From a bacterium D16-51 (GTDB lineage Bacteria > Bacillota > Clostridia > Lachnospirales > Lachnospiraceae), in assembly GCA_003612285.1 (NCBI GenBank), contig RAYE01000034.1, positions 1 through 59,977 of the forward strand: a DNA stretch of 59,977 nt. Reading direction: 5' to 3'. Shown in pieces: positions 10,589 through 19,145 of this stretch (its first letter is position 1; each line of letters opens with the position of its first letter). A model generated the notes under the pieces. The model did no database searches and was not told the origin of the DNA. It saw only the letters and a program-made list of their open reading frames with translations. A program made the translations under genes and the position numbers.

Positions 10589-11776
10589 ATGGCTAAAAAT
10601 TACAAAAAGACACTGACAGCCTGCTATCTCGGCTTCATTACGCAGGCTATTGCTGCAAACTTTGCACCACTGCTTTTTCTGAAATTTCATAATGAATATA
10701 ATATCCCTTTAGGAAAAATAGCCCTTATTTCTACCGTATTTTTCCTGGCGCAACTGGTTGTAGATGTTTTATGCTCCTATTTTGCAGACCGAATTGGATA
10801 CCGCAAATGCGTCATAGCTTCAGAAGTATGCTCTGCCATGGGGCTGATTGGGCTTGCATTTTTGCCTGAACTCCTCCCGAATCCCCTGGCAGGCATTATA
10901 GTAAGTGTCATGATCTATGCGGTTGGGAGCGGCCTGATTGAAGTATTGTGCAGCCCGATTGTAGAAGCCTGTCCTTTTGACCACAAGGAAGCTGCCATGA
11001 GCCTTTTGCATTCTTTCTATTGCTGGGGCTCGGTAGGCGTGATACTTTTATCTACCATATTTTTTGCCGTTTTCGGCATTAACAGCTGGAAATGGCTTGC
11101 CTGCATATGGGCGCTTATCCCACTATATAATATTTACAATTTTGCAGCCTGCCCTATTGAACATCCTGCAGATGATGGCAAAGGCATGAAAATAAGGAAC
11201 CTGCTCCAAGTTCCATTATTTTGGCTCTCAATTATCCTTATGGTATGCGCCGGAGCTTCTGAACTGTCTATGGCGCAATGGGCTTCTGCATATACCGAAT
11301 CCGCCCTGGGATTGTCAAAGGCAATGGGAGATTTGGCAGGTCCTTGCATGTTCGCCGTAACTATGGGCATCAGCCGTGTCATTTCCGGCAAATATGGCAG
11401 TAAATTGGATTTAATGAAATTTATGGCTGGCTCCGGCTGCCTTTGCCTGCTCTGCTATGTGGCAGCCTCCATATCAGACAATCCCGTCCTTGGTCTAATC
11501 GGATGCATTATATGCGGCTTCTCCGTCGGAATAATGTGGCCCGGGACAATCAGCATATGCTCTGGACATCTTCCTGATGGCGGGACTGCTATGTTTGCCC
11601 TGCTTGCTATGGCGGGAGATTTAGGAGGGGCGTTTGGTCCCGGTCTGGTCGGCAATGTTACCCAAAATGCAGGCAACAACCTGAAAAAAGGAATGCTTGT
11701 AGGCTGCATTTTCCCATTGGTATTAATTCTCTCCCTCCTCATTCTAATAAAATTGCGAAAAACAAAAAAAAGTTAA
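10589..11776 (+). CDS. MFS transporter
   Basis: 395 aa, about 12 transmembrane helices, cytoplasmic membrane. The loop-2/3 motif DRIGYRK after helix 2 is the standard MFS gating motif. The sequence is like FucP/sugar-permease-type MFS proteins (GFSVGIMWPGTISICSGHLP), so a sugar or small organic solute is plausible, but the substrate cannot be assigned. The start at 10589 has AGAGGA about 11 bases upstream. An ATG at 10568 lacks a ribosome site. It lies between a secreted glycosidase and an AAA-like protein; the terminator at 10427 separates it from the glycosidase. Confidence 0.85.
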   Translation: MAKNYKKTLTACYLGFITQAIAANFAPLLFLKFHNEYNIPLGKIALISTVFFLAQLVVDVLCSYFADRIGYRKCVIASEVCSAMGLIGLAFLPELLPNPLAGIIVSVMIYAVGSGLIEVLCSPIVEACPFDHKEAAMSLLHSFYCWGSVGVILLSTIFFAVFGINSWKWLACIWALIPLYNIYNFAACPIEHPADDGKGMKIRNLLQVPLFWLSIILMVCAGASELSMAQWASAYTESALGLSKAMGDLAGPCMFAVTMGISRVISGKYGSKLDLMKFMAGSGCLCLLCYVAASISDNPVLGLIGCIICGFSVGIMWPGTISICSGHLPDGGTAMFALLAMAGDLGGAFGPGLVGNVTQNAGNNLKKGMLVGCIFPLVLILSLLILIKLRKTKKS

Positions 11777-11811
11777 GTTATGCCCTGCCAGCCTTGCCGC
11801 GGGGTATTCGA

Positions 11812-13506
11812 CTACTCCTTTTTCCTTACCAAACACTCTTTTTTATAAAAACAAAGCCCATATACCGTAATATCAGAATAGCCTTCTTTTTCTAACTCCA
11901 CAAAATAATTCTTTTCTACCGCCTGGCATACGGCTTCTTTTGCAATAACATCCATTTTTTGAAAAGACGGCGCAACCTTTAGCTCCATAATAAAAGCTTT
12001 TCCCCGCAGAGAAGGCGACTTCATGATAATATCCGGCCTGCCATTCCCGCTTTCTCTGTTGGAAAGCACCTCATATTTCCCTATCGCTTTCAACATGCCT
12101 ACAAGAAAACCATGATAATAATTTTCAGAATAATCAAAAAAACTGATTGTTTCCAAAAGCTGTGCAGAAAGGAACTCCCCAAAAACAGCACAATCCCCCT
12201 CCTCAATTGCCCGGACAAAAGAAGAAAGTTCTATTTTTTTTACCTCCCTGCCAAACCATGCCAGAACTGTAGTACGGTAAATCAGGCGAACCTCTGCATT
12301 TGGTATCTTCATTTTAAAATAAAGAATATCCTCCTCCATCCGTTCTGATATCTTTTTCAGATAACCAGTAAAAAAGAGAAAATTCCATAAATTGTCCTGG
12401 GAATCATAAATATCCCCATAAGTAACATCCTCATGAATCGGTTTTTCTATCGTTCCCCCCGCAATCAGTCTTTCGACCTCTTTCTTAGTATTCAAATCTG
12501 CATTTTCAATTAAATCTTTCACAATACTGTTAGAAGAAGTATTTGACCAATATGGCCGTGGAAATATTTTTGTTTTACTCCGATTTTCATCAATGTAATT
12601 AATGACACTCCAGGGATTGTAAACTTCCGTTTCCCCAAACAGGTAACCATTATACCAATTTTGTACCTCTTCTTCACAATCAGCCAGCCCATAATCTTCA
12701 AGCATCCTGTGAACCTCTTGGGGCGTAAATCCAAAATATTCGGCATACTCATTCTGTATGATAGAAATAATTTTTAAGTTATTTAGCCCAGTGAAAATAC
12801 TTTCCCTGCTTATCCGCAGGCATCCGGTAATTATAGCAAACTCCAGGTTCTCATTTGTCTTTAAAGCCGACTCAAACAAAGACCGGATAAATGCAGCCAT
12901 ATCATCATAAAAGTTTGCAAAATTAGCGTTTTCCAGAGGAACGTCATACTCATCTATCAAAATGATAACATTTTTTTGGTGATACTTTTTCAGACACTCA
13001 GATAATATAGCGATTGCAGAAGCAGATTCAGCAGCCGTTGCCGCATTTGATATTATCCTCTGAAACTGTTCCATTTCATCTTCACTAAGGATATCATCGT
13101 TACAAACATACCTGTGCCTACGGAACTCCCTTTGTATCTCATTTTGCAAAGAATCATATGCCATCTCAAACTCTGGCTGTTTCACAGATTTTAATGACAC
13201 GCTAATTACAGGATATTGCCCCATTTTTTGCATATATTTTTCGCCACAGCCAGCAATCTTCTTCCCCGCAAAATACTGGCTATTATCTATTTTATTCCCC
13301 TGTAAATCCCTTTCGTCCTCAAAAAATGTCTTTAACATATTCAGGGTAAGCGTCTTTCCAAAACGCCTTGGCCGGGTAAAAAGGCTGACAGAAGCTGGAT
13401 GATCCAAAAGTTCCTTTATCATCATCGTCTTATCCACATAATAATAATCCTTGTCAATCATTTGTTTGTAAAATTCAATACCAATGGGAACCGTTTTATC
13501 TGTCAT
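11812..13506 (-). CDS. AAA-like ATP-binding protein with C-terminal PD-(D/E)XK domain
   Basis: 564 aa. The N-terminal part (about 1-230) has the family-typical P-loop variant FTRPRRFGKTLTLNML and a Walker B-like IILIDEYDVPLE. The C-terminal part has GRPDIIM and FIMELKVA, the D...ExK core of a PD-(D/E)XK nuclease fold. Proteins of this type (AAA-ATPase-like plus PDDEXK_9, formerly DUF1703) occur in many copies in Bacteroidetes and Lachnospiraceae. Their biological role is not established. The start is chosen because AAGGAAGGTG lies just before the ATG at 13506. It is monocistronic and convergent with the MFS gene. Confidence 0.85.
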   Translation of the reverse strand: MTDKTVPIGIEFYKQMIDKDYYYVDKTMMIKELLDHPASVSLFTRPRRFGKTLTLNMLKTFFEDERDLQGNKIDNSQYFAGKKIAGCGEKYMQKMGQYPVISVSLKSVKQPEFEMAYDSLQNEIQREFRRHRYVCNDDILSEDEMEQFQRIISNAATAAESASAIAILSECLKKYHQKNVIILIDEYDVPLENANFANFYDDMAAFIRSLFESALKTNENLEFAIITGCLRISRESIFTGLNNLKIISIIQNEYAEYFGFTPQEVHRMLEDYGLADCEEEVQNWYNGYLFGETEVYNPWSVINYIDENRSKTKIFPRPYWSNTSSNSIVKDLIENADLNTKKEVERLIAGGTIEKPIHEDVTYGDIYDSQDNLWNFLFFTGYLKKISERMEEDILYFKMKIPNAEVRLIYRTTVLAWFGREVKKIELSSFVRAIEEGDCAVFGEFLSAQLLETISFFDYSENYYHGFLVGMLKAIGKYEVLSNRESGNGRPDIIMKSPSLRGKAFIMELKVAPSFQKMDVIAKEAVCQAVEKNYFVELEKEGYSDITVYGLCFYKKECLVRKKE

Positions 13507-13654
13507 TTTATCACCTTCCTTTGCATTTGGTGACTGCGCACAGGGCAAATATCCTGTTGCTGCAGTGAGACTGCTGATTATACAATAGCCATATCATAAA
13601 CTCTTTTTTACAACATACCATAAGACAGAATGGATTTCAACCGCCAGGTTTTAT

Positions 13655-14515
13655 TCATGTCTCCCAAAACTCCTTCCGATATTGTCCTGGCGTCATTCCC
13701 AATGTCTCACGGAAAATACGTATAAAATAGCTGCTGCTGGAAAATCCTGACTGCTGTGCAACCAGTTCCATACCGGCCTCCGTCTCAAGCAACAGCCTCT
13801 TTGCATTTTCCAGCCGGACCGCCATCAGGTAATCTGAAAAATTCCTAGCAAAATGCTTTTGGAAATAAACGCTAAAATATTTAGGCGACATATGGAATTC
13901 TTTTCCCAGCCTATTTAGAGTAAGGGATTCTGAACAATGTTCCTGCATATACTTAGAAATTTCCAGAAGCCTGTCCATCTGCACAGAATCTTCCTTCCTG
14001 CGGCGAACCAATCCATCTTTATACAGGATATAATAGAAAAGCAGCAGCCTGGCCTTAATTCCAAGCCATCCTCCCTCAATACTGCCCTCATACAAAGAAG
14101 CAATCTCCTGTAAGAAAGAAACTGTATCCTTTGCAGTCCTATGCGGCAGGCAATTTATAACATATGCACTCTGCGTTACAAGCGGTTTTAAATATTTTTC
14201 ACTAACCTCGTCGGCCTGTTCAAACTGAAGCCATGAAAATGGAAATACAAACGCCAAATACAGGCAATCCTGCGTCATTGACTGCATCCCATGAAGTTCG
14301 CGCGGGTTAATATAAAAAATATCACCTTGTTTCCCCATATATAAGTTCTCTTTTATCATAAGGGATAACTGCCCTTTTTGCATCCACAAAATTTCTACAT
14401 CTTCCTGCCAATGGTAAGGGACGTCAATTTTCCCATTGACAGCCTGCATATAGTGTATTTTTAAAGGATGCATTGGCGTTCCCTGCTTCCTTGTTTCCTG
14501 AAGGTCTTTTTTCAA
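13655..14515 (-). CDS. AraC-family transcriptional regulator
   Basis: 286 aa. The N-terminal cupin-like sensor domain (about 20-140) includes HYMQAVNGKIDVPYHWQ and EILWMQKGQLSLMI. The C-terminal double HTH (about 185-284) includes LTLNRLGKEFHMSPKYFSV, SGFSSSSYFIRIFRE and the hallmark GMTPGQYRKE. The start is TTG at 14515, preceded by a strong AGGAGGAG; no ATG is better placed. It is divergent from the GH13 gene 125 bp away, so it very likely controls that gene in response to a sugar. No other candidate target is adjacent. Confidence 0.92.
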   Translation of the reverse strand: MKKDLQETRKQGTPMHPLKIHYMQAVNGKIDVPYHWQEDVEILWMQKGQLSLMIKENLYMGKQGDIFYINPRELHGMQSMTQDCLYLAFVFPFSWLQFEQADEVSEKYLKPLVTQSAYVINCLPHRTAKDTVSFLQEIASLYEGSIEGGWLGIKARLLLFYYILYKDGLVRRRKEDSVQMDRLLEISKYMQEHCSESLTLNRLGKEFHMSPKYFSVYFQKHFARNFSDYLMAVRLENAKRLLLETEAGMELVAQQSGFSSSSYFIRIFRETLGMTPGQYRKEFWET

Positions 14516-14640
14516 TTCCCTCTCCTCCTTTCTGATATGGATATTTTAATATAAATCATGGATATCTTTCAACATTTTTTTGTTTTAACAGGATATACTT
14601 CAATCATCAACAAACGAAATAACGAACGGAGGGCTATAGG

Positions 14641-16191
14641 ATGAAACATTGGTTAGAAGAGAGTATTTTTTATGAAATTTACCCACAGAGTTTTAATGAC
14701 AGCAACGGAGATGGCATCGGGGATATTCCGGGTATCCTGGAAAAACTTGACTACATAAAGGAACTTGGATGCAACGCTATTTGGCTGAACCCCTGCTATC
14801 TATCCCCATTTGGCGACGCCGGTTATGACGTGGCAGACTACTGTCTTGCAGCCCCGCGCTATGGGACAAATGATGATTTGGTGCAATTGTTTGAAGAGGC
14901 ACATAAACGGGATATGCATGTTATCTTAGATTTTGTGCCAGGGCACACCTCAACAGAACATCCGTGGTTTAAAGAATCCTGCAAAGCAGAACCAAACGAA
15001 TATTGGGGCAGATATATCTGGAGTGACAATATCTGGGTGGATGTAGCAAATTACGAAGGGATTTCTGGTTCCCTGCGTGGGCTTTACCCTAGAAATGGAA
15101 GCGTTGCTGTTAATTTCTTTTCAAACCAGCCGGCATTAAATTATGGATTTGCCAATCCAACGGAATCATGGCAGAGCGCCGTCGATTCCCCAGAAGCATT
15201 AGGGACAAGGCAGGCCATGAAAGATGCGATGAGTTTCTGGCTTTCAAAAGGCTGTGACGGATTCCGTGTTGACATGGCTGGCTCCTTAGTGAAAAATGAT
15301 CCGGATGGCAGGGAAACCACCAAGTTGTGGCAGGATGTACGAAGCTTTTTAGATAAAACATACCCGGACGCCGTATTAATCTCTGAATGGGGCGAACCAG
15401 ATAAATCCCTGCTGGGAGGATTCCACATGGATTTCCTTCTTCACTTTGGTCCTTCCCATTACATGGATTTATTCCGGTGTGAACATCCATATTTCAGCCG
15501 GGAAGGAAAGGGAAACGCTTTTCCTTTTGTAGAAACCTATATGAAAAACTACCACCTGACCAATAAGAAGGGGCTGATCTGCATCCCTTCCGGCAACCAT
15601 GATATGGAACGTATCCGGAAATATCTGGATTATGGGGAACTCAAGCTTGTATACGCTTTCCTGCTATCCATGCCGGGCGCACCATTTCTTTATTATGGGG
15701 ATGAAATCGGCATGCGCCACCTGAAACTCTCTTCTGTGGAAGGCGGATATGACCGCACCGGAGCAAGGACGCCTATGCAATGGAACACAGAAAATAATTA
15801 TGGATTTTCAGACGCGCCTGTGGAAAAACTCTATACAGCACAAGATTCATCAGTAGATGCACCTGTTGTATCAGAACAGATAAAAACACAAGATTCCCTT
15901 TGGCACGAGATACAGAAGCTAATAAAAATCCGCAGGGATTTCCCTGCTTTATGCGCATCCGGAGCAATAGAGTTCGTATATTGCGAGCCAAATAAATATC
16001 CCCTCGTTTATCTGCGTTCCGATGGAAACAATAGGATTTTAGCGGCACTAAACCCTTCCAGGGAAAATGTTTCCTGCAAATGCCCATATGAATTAAAAGA
16101 AATCATCTATACTCTTGGAAACACTATAAAATTGGAAAATGAAATGCTCTCTATGCCAGGGGAAAGCGCAGCATATGTATCTGTCGTTTAA
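14641..16191 (+). CDS. Cytoplasmic GH13 alpha-glucosidase/amylase-type enzyme
   Basis: 516 aa with no signal peptide. The GH13 barrel starts at once (WLEESIFYEIYPQSFNDSNG). Conserved regions are: I, DFVPGHTS; II, GFRVDMAG with nucleophile Asp211; III, LISEWGEP with acid/base Glu249; IV, SGNHD with Asp321. The insert GGYDRTGARTPMQW is typical of oligosaccharide-acting members (trehalose-synthase or oligo-1,6-glucosidase-like), which hydrolyse or transfer from small alpha-glucosides after uptake. Region III WGEP is unusual beside the common WGE(A/V). The ribosome site GGAGGG precedes the ATG. It is probably regulated by the divergent AraC protein. Confidence 0.9.
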   Translation: MKHWLEESIFYEIYPQSFNDSNGDGIGDIPGILEKLDYIKELGCNAIWLNPCYLSPFGDAGYDVADYCLAAPRYGTNDDLVQLFEEAHKRDMHVILDFVPGHTSTEHPWFKESCKAEPNEYWGRYIWSDNIWVDVANYEGISGSLRGLYPRNGSVAVNFFSNQPALNYGFANPTESWQSAVDSPEALGTRQAMKDAMSFWLSKGCDGFRVDMAGSLVKNDPDGRETTKLWQDVRSFLDKTYPDAVLISEWGEPDKSLLGGFHMDFLLHFGPSHYMDLFRCEHPYFSREGKGNAFPFVETYMKNYHLTNKKGLICIPSGNHDMERIRKYLDYGELKLVYAFLLSMPGAPFLYYGDEIGMRHLKLSSVEGGYDRTGARTPMQWNTENNYGFSDAPVEKLYTAQDSSVDAPVVSEQIKTQDSLWHEIQKLIKIRRDFPALCASGAIEFVYCEPNKYPLVYLRSDGNNRILAALNPSRENVSCKCPYELKEIIYTLGNTIKLENEMLSMPGESAAYVSVV

Positions 16192-16197
16192 ACTTAC

Positions 16198-16233
16198 CTG
16201 TCTGTGTGTTTTTATTTTAAAATGCACAGACAG
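16198..16233 (+). terminator. Hairpin after the GH13 gene
   Basis: CTGTCTGTG/CACAGACAG, 9-bp stem with an A/T-rich loop. No T-run follows on the plus strand, so it could be a Rho-type or stability hairpin. Confidence 0.5.
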
Positions 16234-16248
16234 AAAAATGATGTATAC

Positions 16249-16316
16249 GGGTGAAAGAAAAATAGAAGAAAGGGTAAAATGCAAACATTTTCGCATGAGG
16301 CTTGGTGCAAATAATG
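16249..16316 (+). repeat. Family D repeat abutting a start codon, copy 1
   Basis: The outer segments GGGTGAAAGAAAAATAGAAG, AGGGTAAAATGCAAACA and GAGGCTTGGTGCAAATAATG recur almost unchanged at 30073-30188 on the other strand. There they sit directly before spoVAC. This copy lacks the middle 50 or so bases of the other. It ends on the ATG of the 2H phosphoesterase and carries the only Shine-Dalgarno-like GAGG. Confidence 0.75.
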
Positions 16317-16865
16317 TATTACATTTCGATTTATTTTGACCAGAAAACAACAGATCGGTTACAAGATTATATAAACCATGCAGCCAAAAAAAGCGGCAAT
16401 ACATTTATGTCTGACCAAAATGTGCCGCCGCATATTACAATTTCTGCCTTTGCATCCAAAAATGAAAAAGAAATCATCAAAAGCCTGGAAAAAACATTTT
16501 CTGCTTGGAAGCAAGGCACTGTACAGTGGGTATCTGTAGGAGCTTTCCTGCCGCATGTTATCTATCTTGCGCCAGTGCTAAACCAATACCTGCAGGAACT
16601 TTCCATTGCAGCTTATGAAAGCATCCGGCAAACTGGCAGCATAAATGTCCACCCCTGCTACTATCCAATGCATTGGATGCCGCATACTACTATTGGAAAA
16701 ACTCTAGATAAAAAACAGATGCAGGCAGCGTTTCAGGCATTGCAGGAAAGCTTTGGCATATTTACTGGAACCGCCGTCCAAATTGGACTGGCAAAAACTA
16801 ACCCTTACCAGAACCTTGCTTTATTTGAATTTACAAATCCAACAGCCCCAGATTCACCGCCATGA
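16314..16865 (+). CDS. 2'-5' RNA ligase-like 2H phosphoesterase
   Basis: 183 aa from the ATG at 16314. Two HxT motifs define the 2H superfamily: PPHITISAF with His40/Thr42 and MPHTTIGK with His124/Thr126. The family includes LigT and cyclic phosphodiesterases that open 2',3'-cyclic phosphates or seal 2'-5' RNA links. The substrate here is unknown. In-frame TTG (16302) and GTG (16305) codons lie inside the family D repeat and are less likely starts. It lies 58 bp downstream of the repeat-flanked hairpin of the GH13 gene and probably has separate expression. Confidence 0.82.
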   Translation: MYYISIYFDQKTTDRLQDYINHAAKKSGNTFMSDQNVPPHITISAFASKNEKEIIKSLEKTFSAWKQGTVQWVSVGAFLPHVIYLAPVLNQYLQELSIAAYESIRQTGSINVHPCYYPMHWMPHTTIGKTLDKKQMQAAFQALQESFGIFTGTAVQIGLAKTNPYQNLALFEFTNPTAPDSPP

Positions 16866-16880
16866 TGGTGGAAGCGGCGG

Positions 16881-16920
16881 TCGGGATTCAGAAATGCACA
16901 ACGCTATGCGTCTGATCCCG
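16881..16920 (+). other. Stem-loop between the 2H gene and the Rpn-type gene
   Basis: CGGGATTCAGA pairs with TCTGATCCCG around a loop of about 18 bases, with one bulge. There is no T-run. It could end or protect the upstream message. Confidence 0.4.
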
Positions 16921-16922
16921 GC

Positions 16923-16951
16923 TTGTAAAATCGGAAGGTTTATGGTAGTAT
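16923..16951 (+). promoter_or_regulatory. Promoter of the Rpn-type gene
   Basis: TTGTAA (16923-16928), 17 bp, TAGTAT (16946-16951). The -10 box overlaps the ATG at 16950, which argues for the downstream TTG start of the gene. Confidence 0.55.
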
Positions 16952-16988
16952 GGAGATACAAAAGTGGAAAGGAAAGCAGGTGGGAAGA

Positions 16989-17792
16989 TTGACAGTGACG
17001 GAACAGATAGACCGGAAACATCAGGAAGATTTACAGCGGCTAAGAGGTTTCCGCCTGCTTGATGATGATTTCCTCACAAGGTGTTTTGAGGGAGATACGG
17101 CAAGCATAGAACTGGTATTGCAGATTGTGCTGGAAAAGCCGGATTTAAAGGTACTGGACGTCCACACCCAGGTATTTGTGGCAAACCTGCTGAACCGTTC
17201 GGTGAGGCTGGATATCCTGGCTACGGACAGCACAGGGGCAAAACTGAATGTAGAAGTACAGCGTTCCGACAAAGGAGCCGGGAGAAAAAGAGCAAGGTAC
17301 AACTCAAGCATAATGGACGCAAACCTTTTAAAAAAAGGCGAGGACTTCGACAAACTGCCGGAAACGTGGGTAATCTTTATCACAGAGAATGACGTAATGG
17401 GAAAAGGGCTGCCGCTCTATCCGATTGAGCGGTGCTTTTTAGGAACCGGGGAAAGATTCGAGGACGGTTCGCACATATTATATGTAAACGGCGCTTACCG
17501 CAGCGATACGCCAATCGGGAAATTAATGCATGACTTCTCCTGCACAGACGCAGCGGATATGTACTATGGGACACTGGCGGACAGGGTGAGATTTTTCAAA
17601 GAGAGTAAGGAGGGAATTGAGATTATGTGCCAAGCTATGGAAGATATGAGGAATCAGACATTGAAAGAGGGAATGATAAATGTTGCAAAAAAAATGCTGG
17701 AAGATGGAACAATAACGCTTGAAAAGATTGCGGAATTTGTTGGCCTTTCAGTTGACGAAGTGAGAAAATTGAAGACAGACCAGAATATATAA
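16989..17792 (+). CDS. Rpn-family PD-(D/E)XK nuclease (transposase_31-like)
   Basis: 267 aa from a TTG at 16989 with AGGTGGGA upstream; the in-frame ATG at 16950 is inside the promoter. The core RLDILATDSTGAKLNVEVQ gives the D...ExQ active site of the recombination-promoting nuclease/PD-(D/E)XK family transposase group. TPIGKLMHDFSC is the usual following segment. The C-terminal region EGMINVAKKMLEDGTITLEK is the repeat-like helical tail often seen in Lachnospiraceae copies. The family is multicopy and linked to RecA-independent horizontal DNA exchange. It is monocistronic, with two hairpins following it. Confidence 0.85.
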   Translation: MTVTEQIDRKHQEDLQRLRGFRLLDDDFLTRCFEGDTASIELVLQIVLEKPDLKVLDVHTQVFVANLLNRSVRLDILATDSTGAKLNVEVQRSDKGAGRKRARYNSSIMDANLLKKGEDFDKLPETWVIFITENDVMGKGLPLYPIERCFLGTGERFEDGSHILYVNGAYRSDTPIGKLMHDFSCTDAADMYYGTLADRVRFFKESKEGIEIMCQAMEDMRNQTLKEGMINVAKKMLEDGTITLEKIAEFVGLSVDEVRKLKTDQNI

Positions 17793-17891
17793 ATGGCACT
17801 AATATCTGTTTCCTTTTTGATGTTTTACCTTGTCTATGGCAACATTGCTTTCATTTAGATAATAGTAATTTTGGTATTTATACATCAAAAA

Positions 17892-17985
17892 TGTTATAGA
17901 ACAGGCTTCTTTATATATTCTATAACAAAGACCAATCAGCGAGATTTGACATTTAAAAATTTGTTGATTGGCCTTTATTATTATC
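17892..17985 (+). terminator. Two consecutive hairpins after the Rpn-type gene
   Basis: The first is GTTATAGAA/TTCTATAAC (about 17896-17928). The second pairs GACCAATCAGCGAGATTT with AAATTTGTTGATTGGCC (about 17930-17974) and is followed by TTTATTATTATC. The rest of 17793-18080 shows no gene. Confidence 0.65.
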
Positions 17986-18080
17986 CCTATTTGCACATTA
18001 GAGAATATTTCTAAATTTTTTATAAATTAGTTTAAAAACTTCTTTACAAAACGTCTCTGAGGCTGCTGGAAAATCTTTCC

Positions 18081-18240
18081 TAAGGAACTGTTAAGAAATT
18101 AAATGAACAAGTTGCGAAGGATGTTTTTTCAAGCGCAAAGAAAAAAACGTAGGCGTAGTGGGCTACGGCGAGGCTTTTTGATGCAGCGATTGGAAAAACA
18201 GGCAAGCAAGTTGTTCAAATTAATTCTTAACAGTTCCTAA
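18081..18240. repeat. Family B inverted-repeat element, complete copy (160 bp)
   Basis: The left end TAAGGAACTGTTAAGAAATT (18081-18100) is the inverted match of the right end, TTAGGAACTGTTAAGAATTA read on the minus strand. The similarity extends about 35 bases (AATGAACAAGTTGC against TTTGAACAACTTGC). A truncated copy lies at 1400-1503. Its right tip supplies the TAG stop of the PepSY gene. Confidence 0.8.
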
Positions 18241-18872
18241 TCATACACTGATTCCTTATCAAAGTCCAAAATATTACCAGTTTCTGCGTCAATTTCAAAC
18301 TCATATTCCATCTCGCCGCTGACAAACTCCAATTCATACGTCATGCGCCCATCATCCTGGTCTTCTTTCTCTTTTTTCCATGTCCCATCTTTTTCTTTCA
18401 GGCCAGCTTTTTTTAGCGCGATATTTTTTGCTTCTTTTAGTGTAATGGCGCTGCCATTTCCCGTAGAATTTTCCCCAGAAGGCTCTTTGTGGTTTTCAAT
18501 TTCATAATCACGGCTTACTATATTCCCTGATACTGCATCAATTTCGTAATCGTATTCCTTGTCTCCATTATAAAATTCAATTTCATAAACCGTTCTTCCA
18601 TCTTCTGTATCCTGCCCTTCTTTCGTAAACTGAACGTCCGATTCCTTCAGCTTAGCATCCTCCAACGCAATTTCTTTTGCCTTCGCTATGCCAATCTCTT
18701 TCTCATTCCCTCCATTATCCGTTCCCTCCCCATTTCCACCATTGTCTACTCCCTCTACAGGCGCCGTTTCTTTAACCTCAGCATCCTGTACGCTGCTGCC
18801 ATCGCGCCCGGAACAGCCAGTTACCAGAGCTGCGCACAATAAAATACATCCAATTTTAAAATTTCTTTTCAT
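18237..18872 (-). CDS. Lipoprotein with two PepSY repeats
   Basis: 211 aa from the ATG at 18872 (AAGGA upstream). The lipobox is LVTGC, so it is anchored on the outer face of the membrane. A Gly/Asn-rich linker follows. Two PepSY units come next: IGIAKAKEIALEDAKL...YEIEFYNGDKEYDYEIDA and ITLKEAKNIALKKAGL...YELEFVSGEMEYEFEIDA. PepSY modules often inhibit proteases or act as extracellular regulatory domains. No protease gene is adjacent. The stop codon TAG (18237-18239) lies inside the tip of the family B element, so the original 3' end may have been replaced, although the second PepSY unit looks complete. Confidence 0.85.
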   Translation of the reverse strand: MKRNFKIGCILLCAALVTGCSGRDGSSVQDAEVKETAPVEGVDNGGNGEGTDNGGNEKEIGIAKAKEIALEDAKLKESDVQFTKEGQDTEDGRTVYEIEFYNGDKEYDYEIDAVSGNIVSRDYEIENHKEPSGENSTGNGSAITLKEAKNIALKKAGLKEKDGTWKKEKEDQDDGRMTYELEFVSGEMEYEFEIDAETGNILDFDKESVYD

Positions 18873-19145
18873 AGTCCTTAACCTATTCCTTTCTGCCAAA
18901 GCGTATTCATTTTACTAAAACACCTTGGAACGCCATATAATATTCCATATTACTATCCATGCCCTATAAAACCTGATGCATAATGCCTGCCATGAATAGC
19001 TGATTATCTTATTTTATTATATCCAAAAAGAATAGATTTAAAAGACCCTTTTACATAACCGAAATATTTTTTCTACAGCTTTGTAACCGATTATCTCCAA
19101 ATTATTCGCAGCAATTCCTATCCATAAATTCCTTGTTTACCGTTA
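18873..19145. other. Intergenic stretch with no feature seen
   Basis: A/T-rich sequence between the PepSY gene and the HNH pseudogene. I see no open frame with a ribosome site, no strong hairpin and no convincing promoter pair. Confidence 0.5.

Noticed and set aside
17799-17996. 65-aa minus-strand open frame
   Set aside because: It is made of the two terminator-like hairpins after the Rpn-type gene; no ribosome site.
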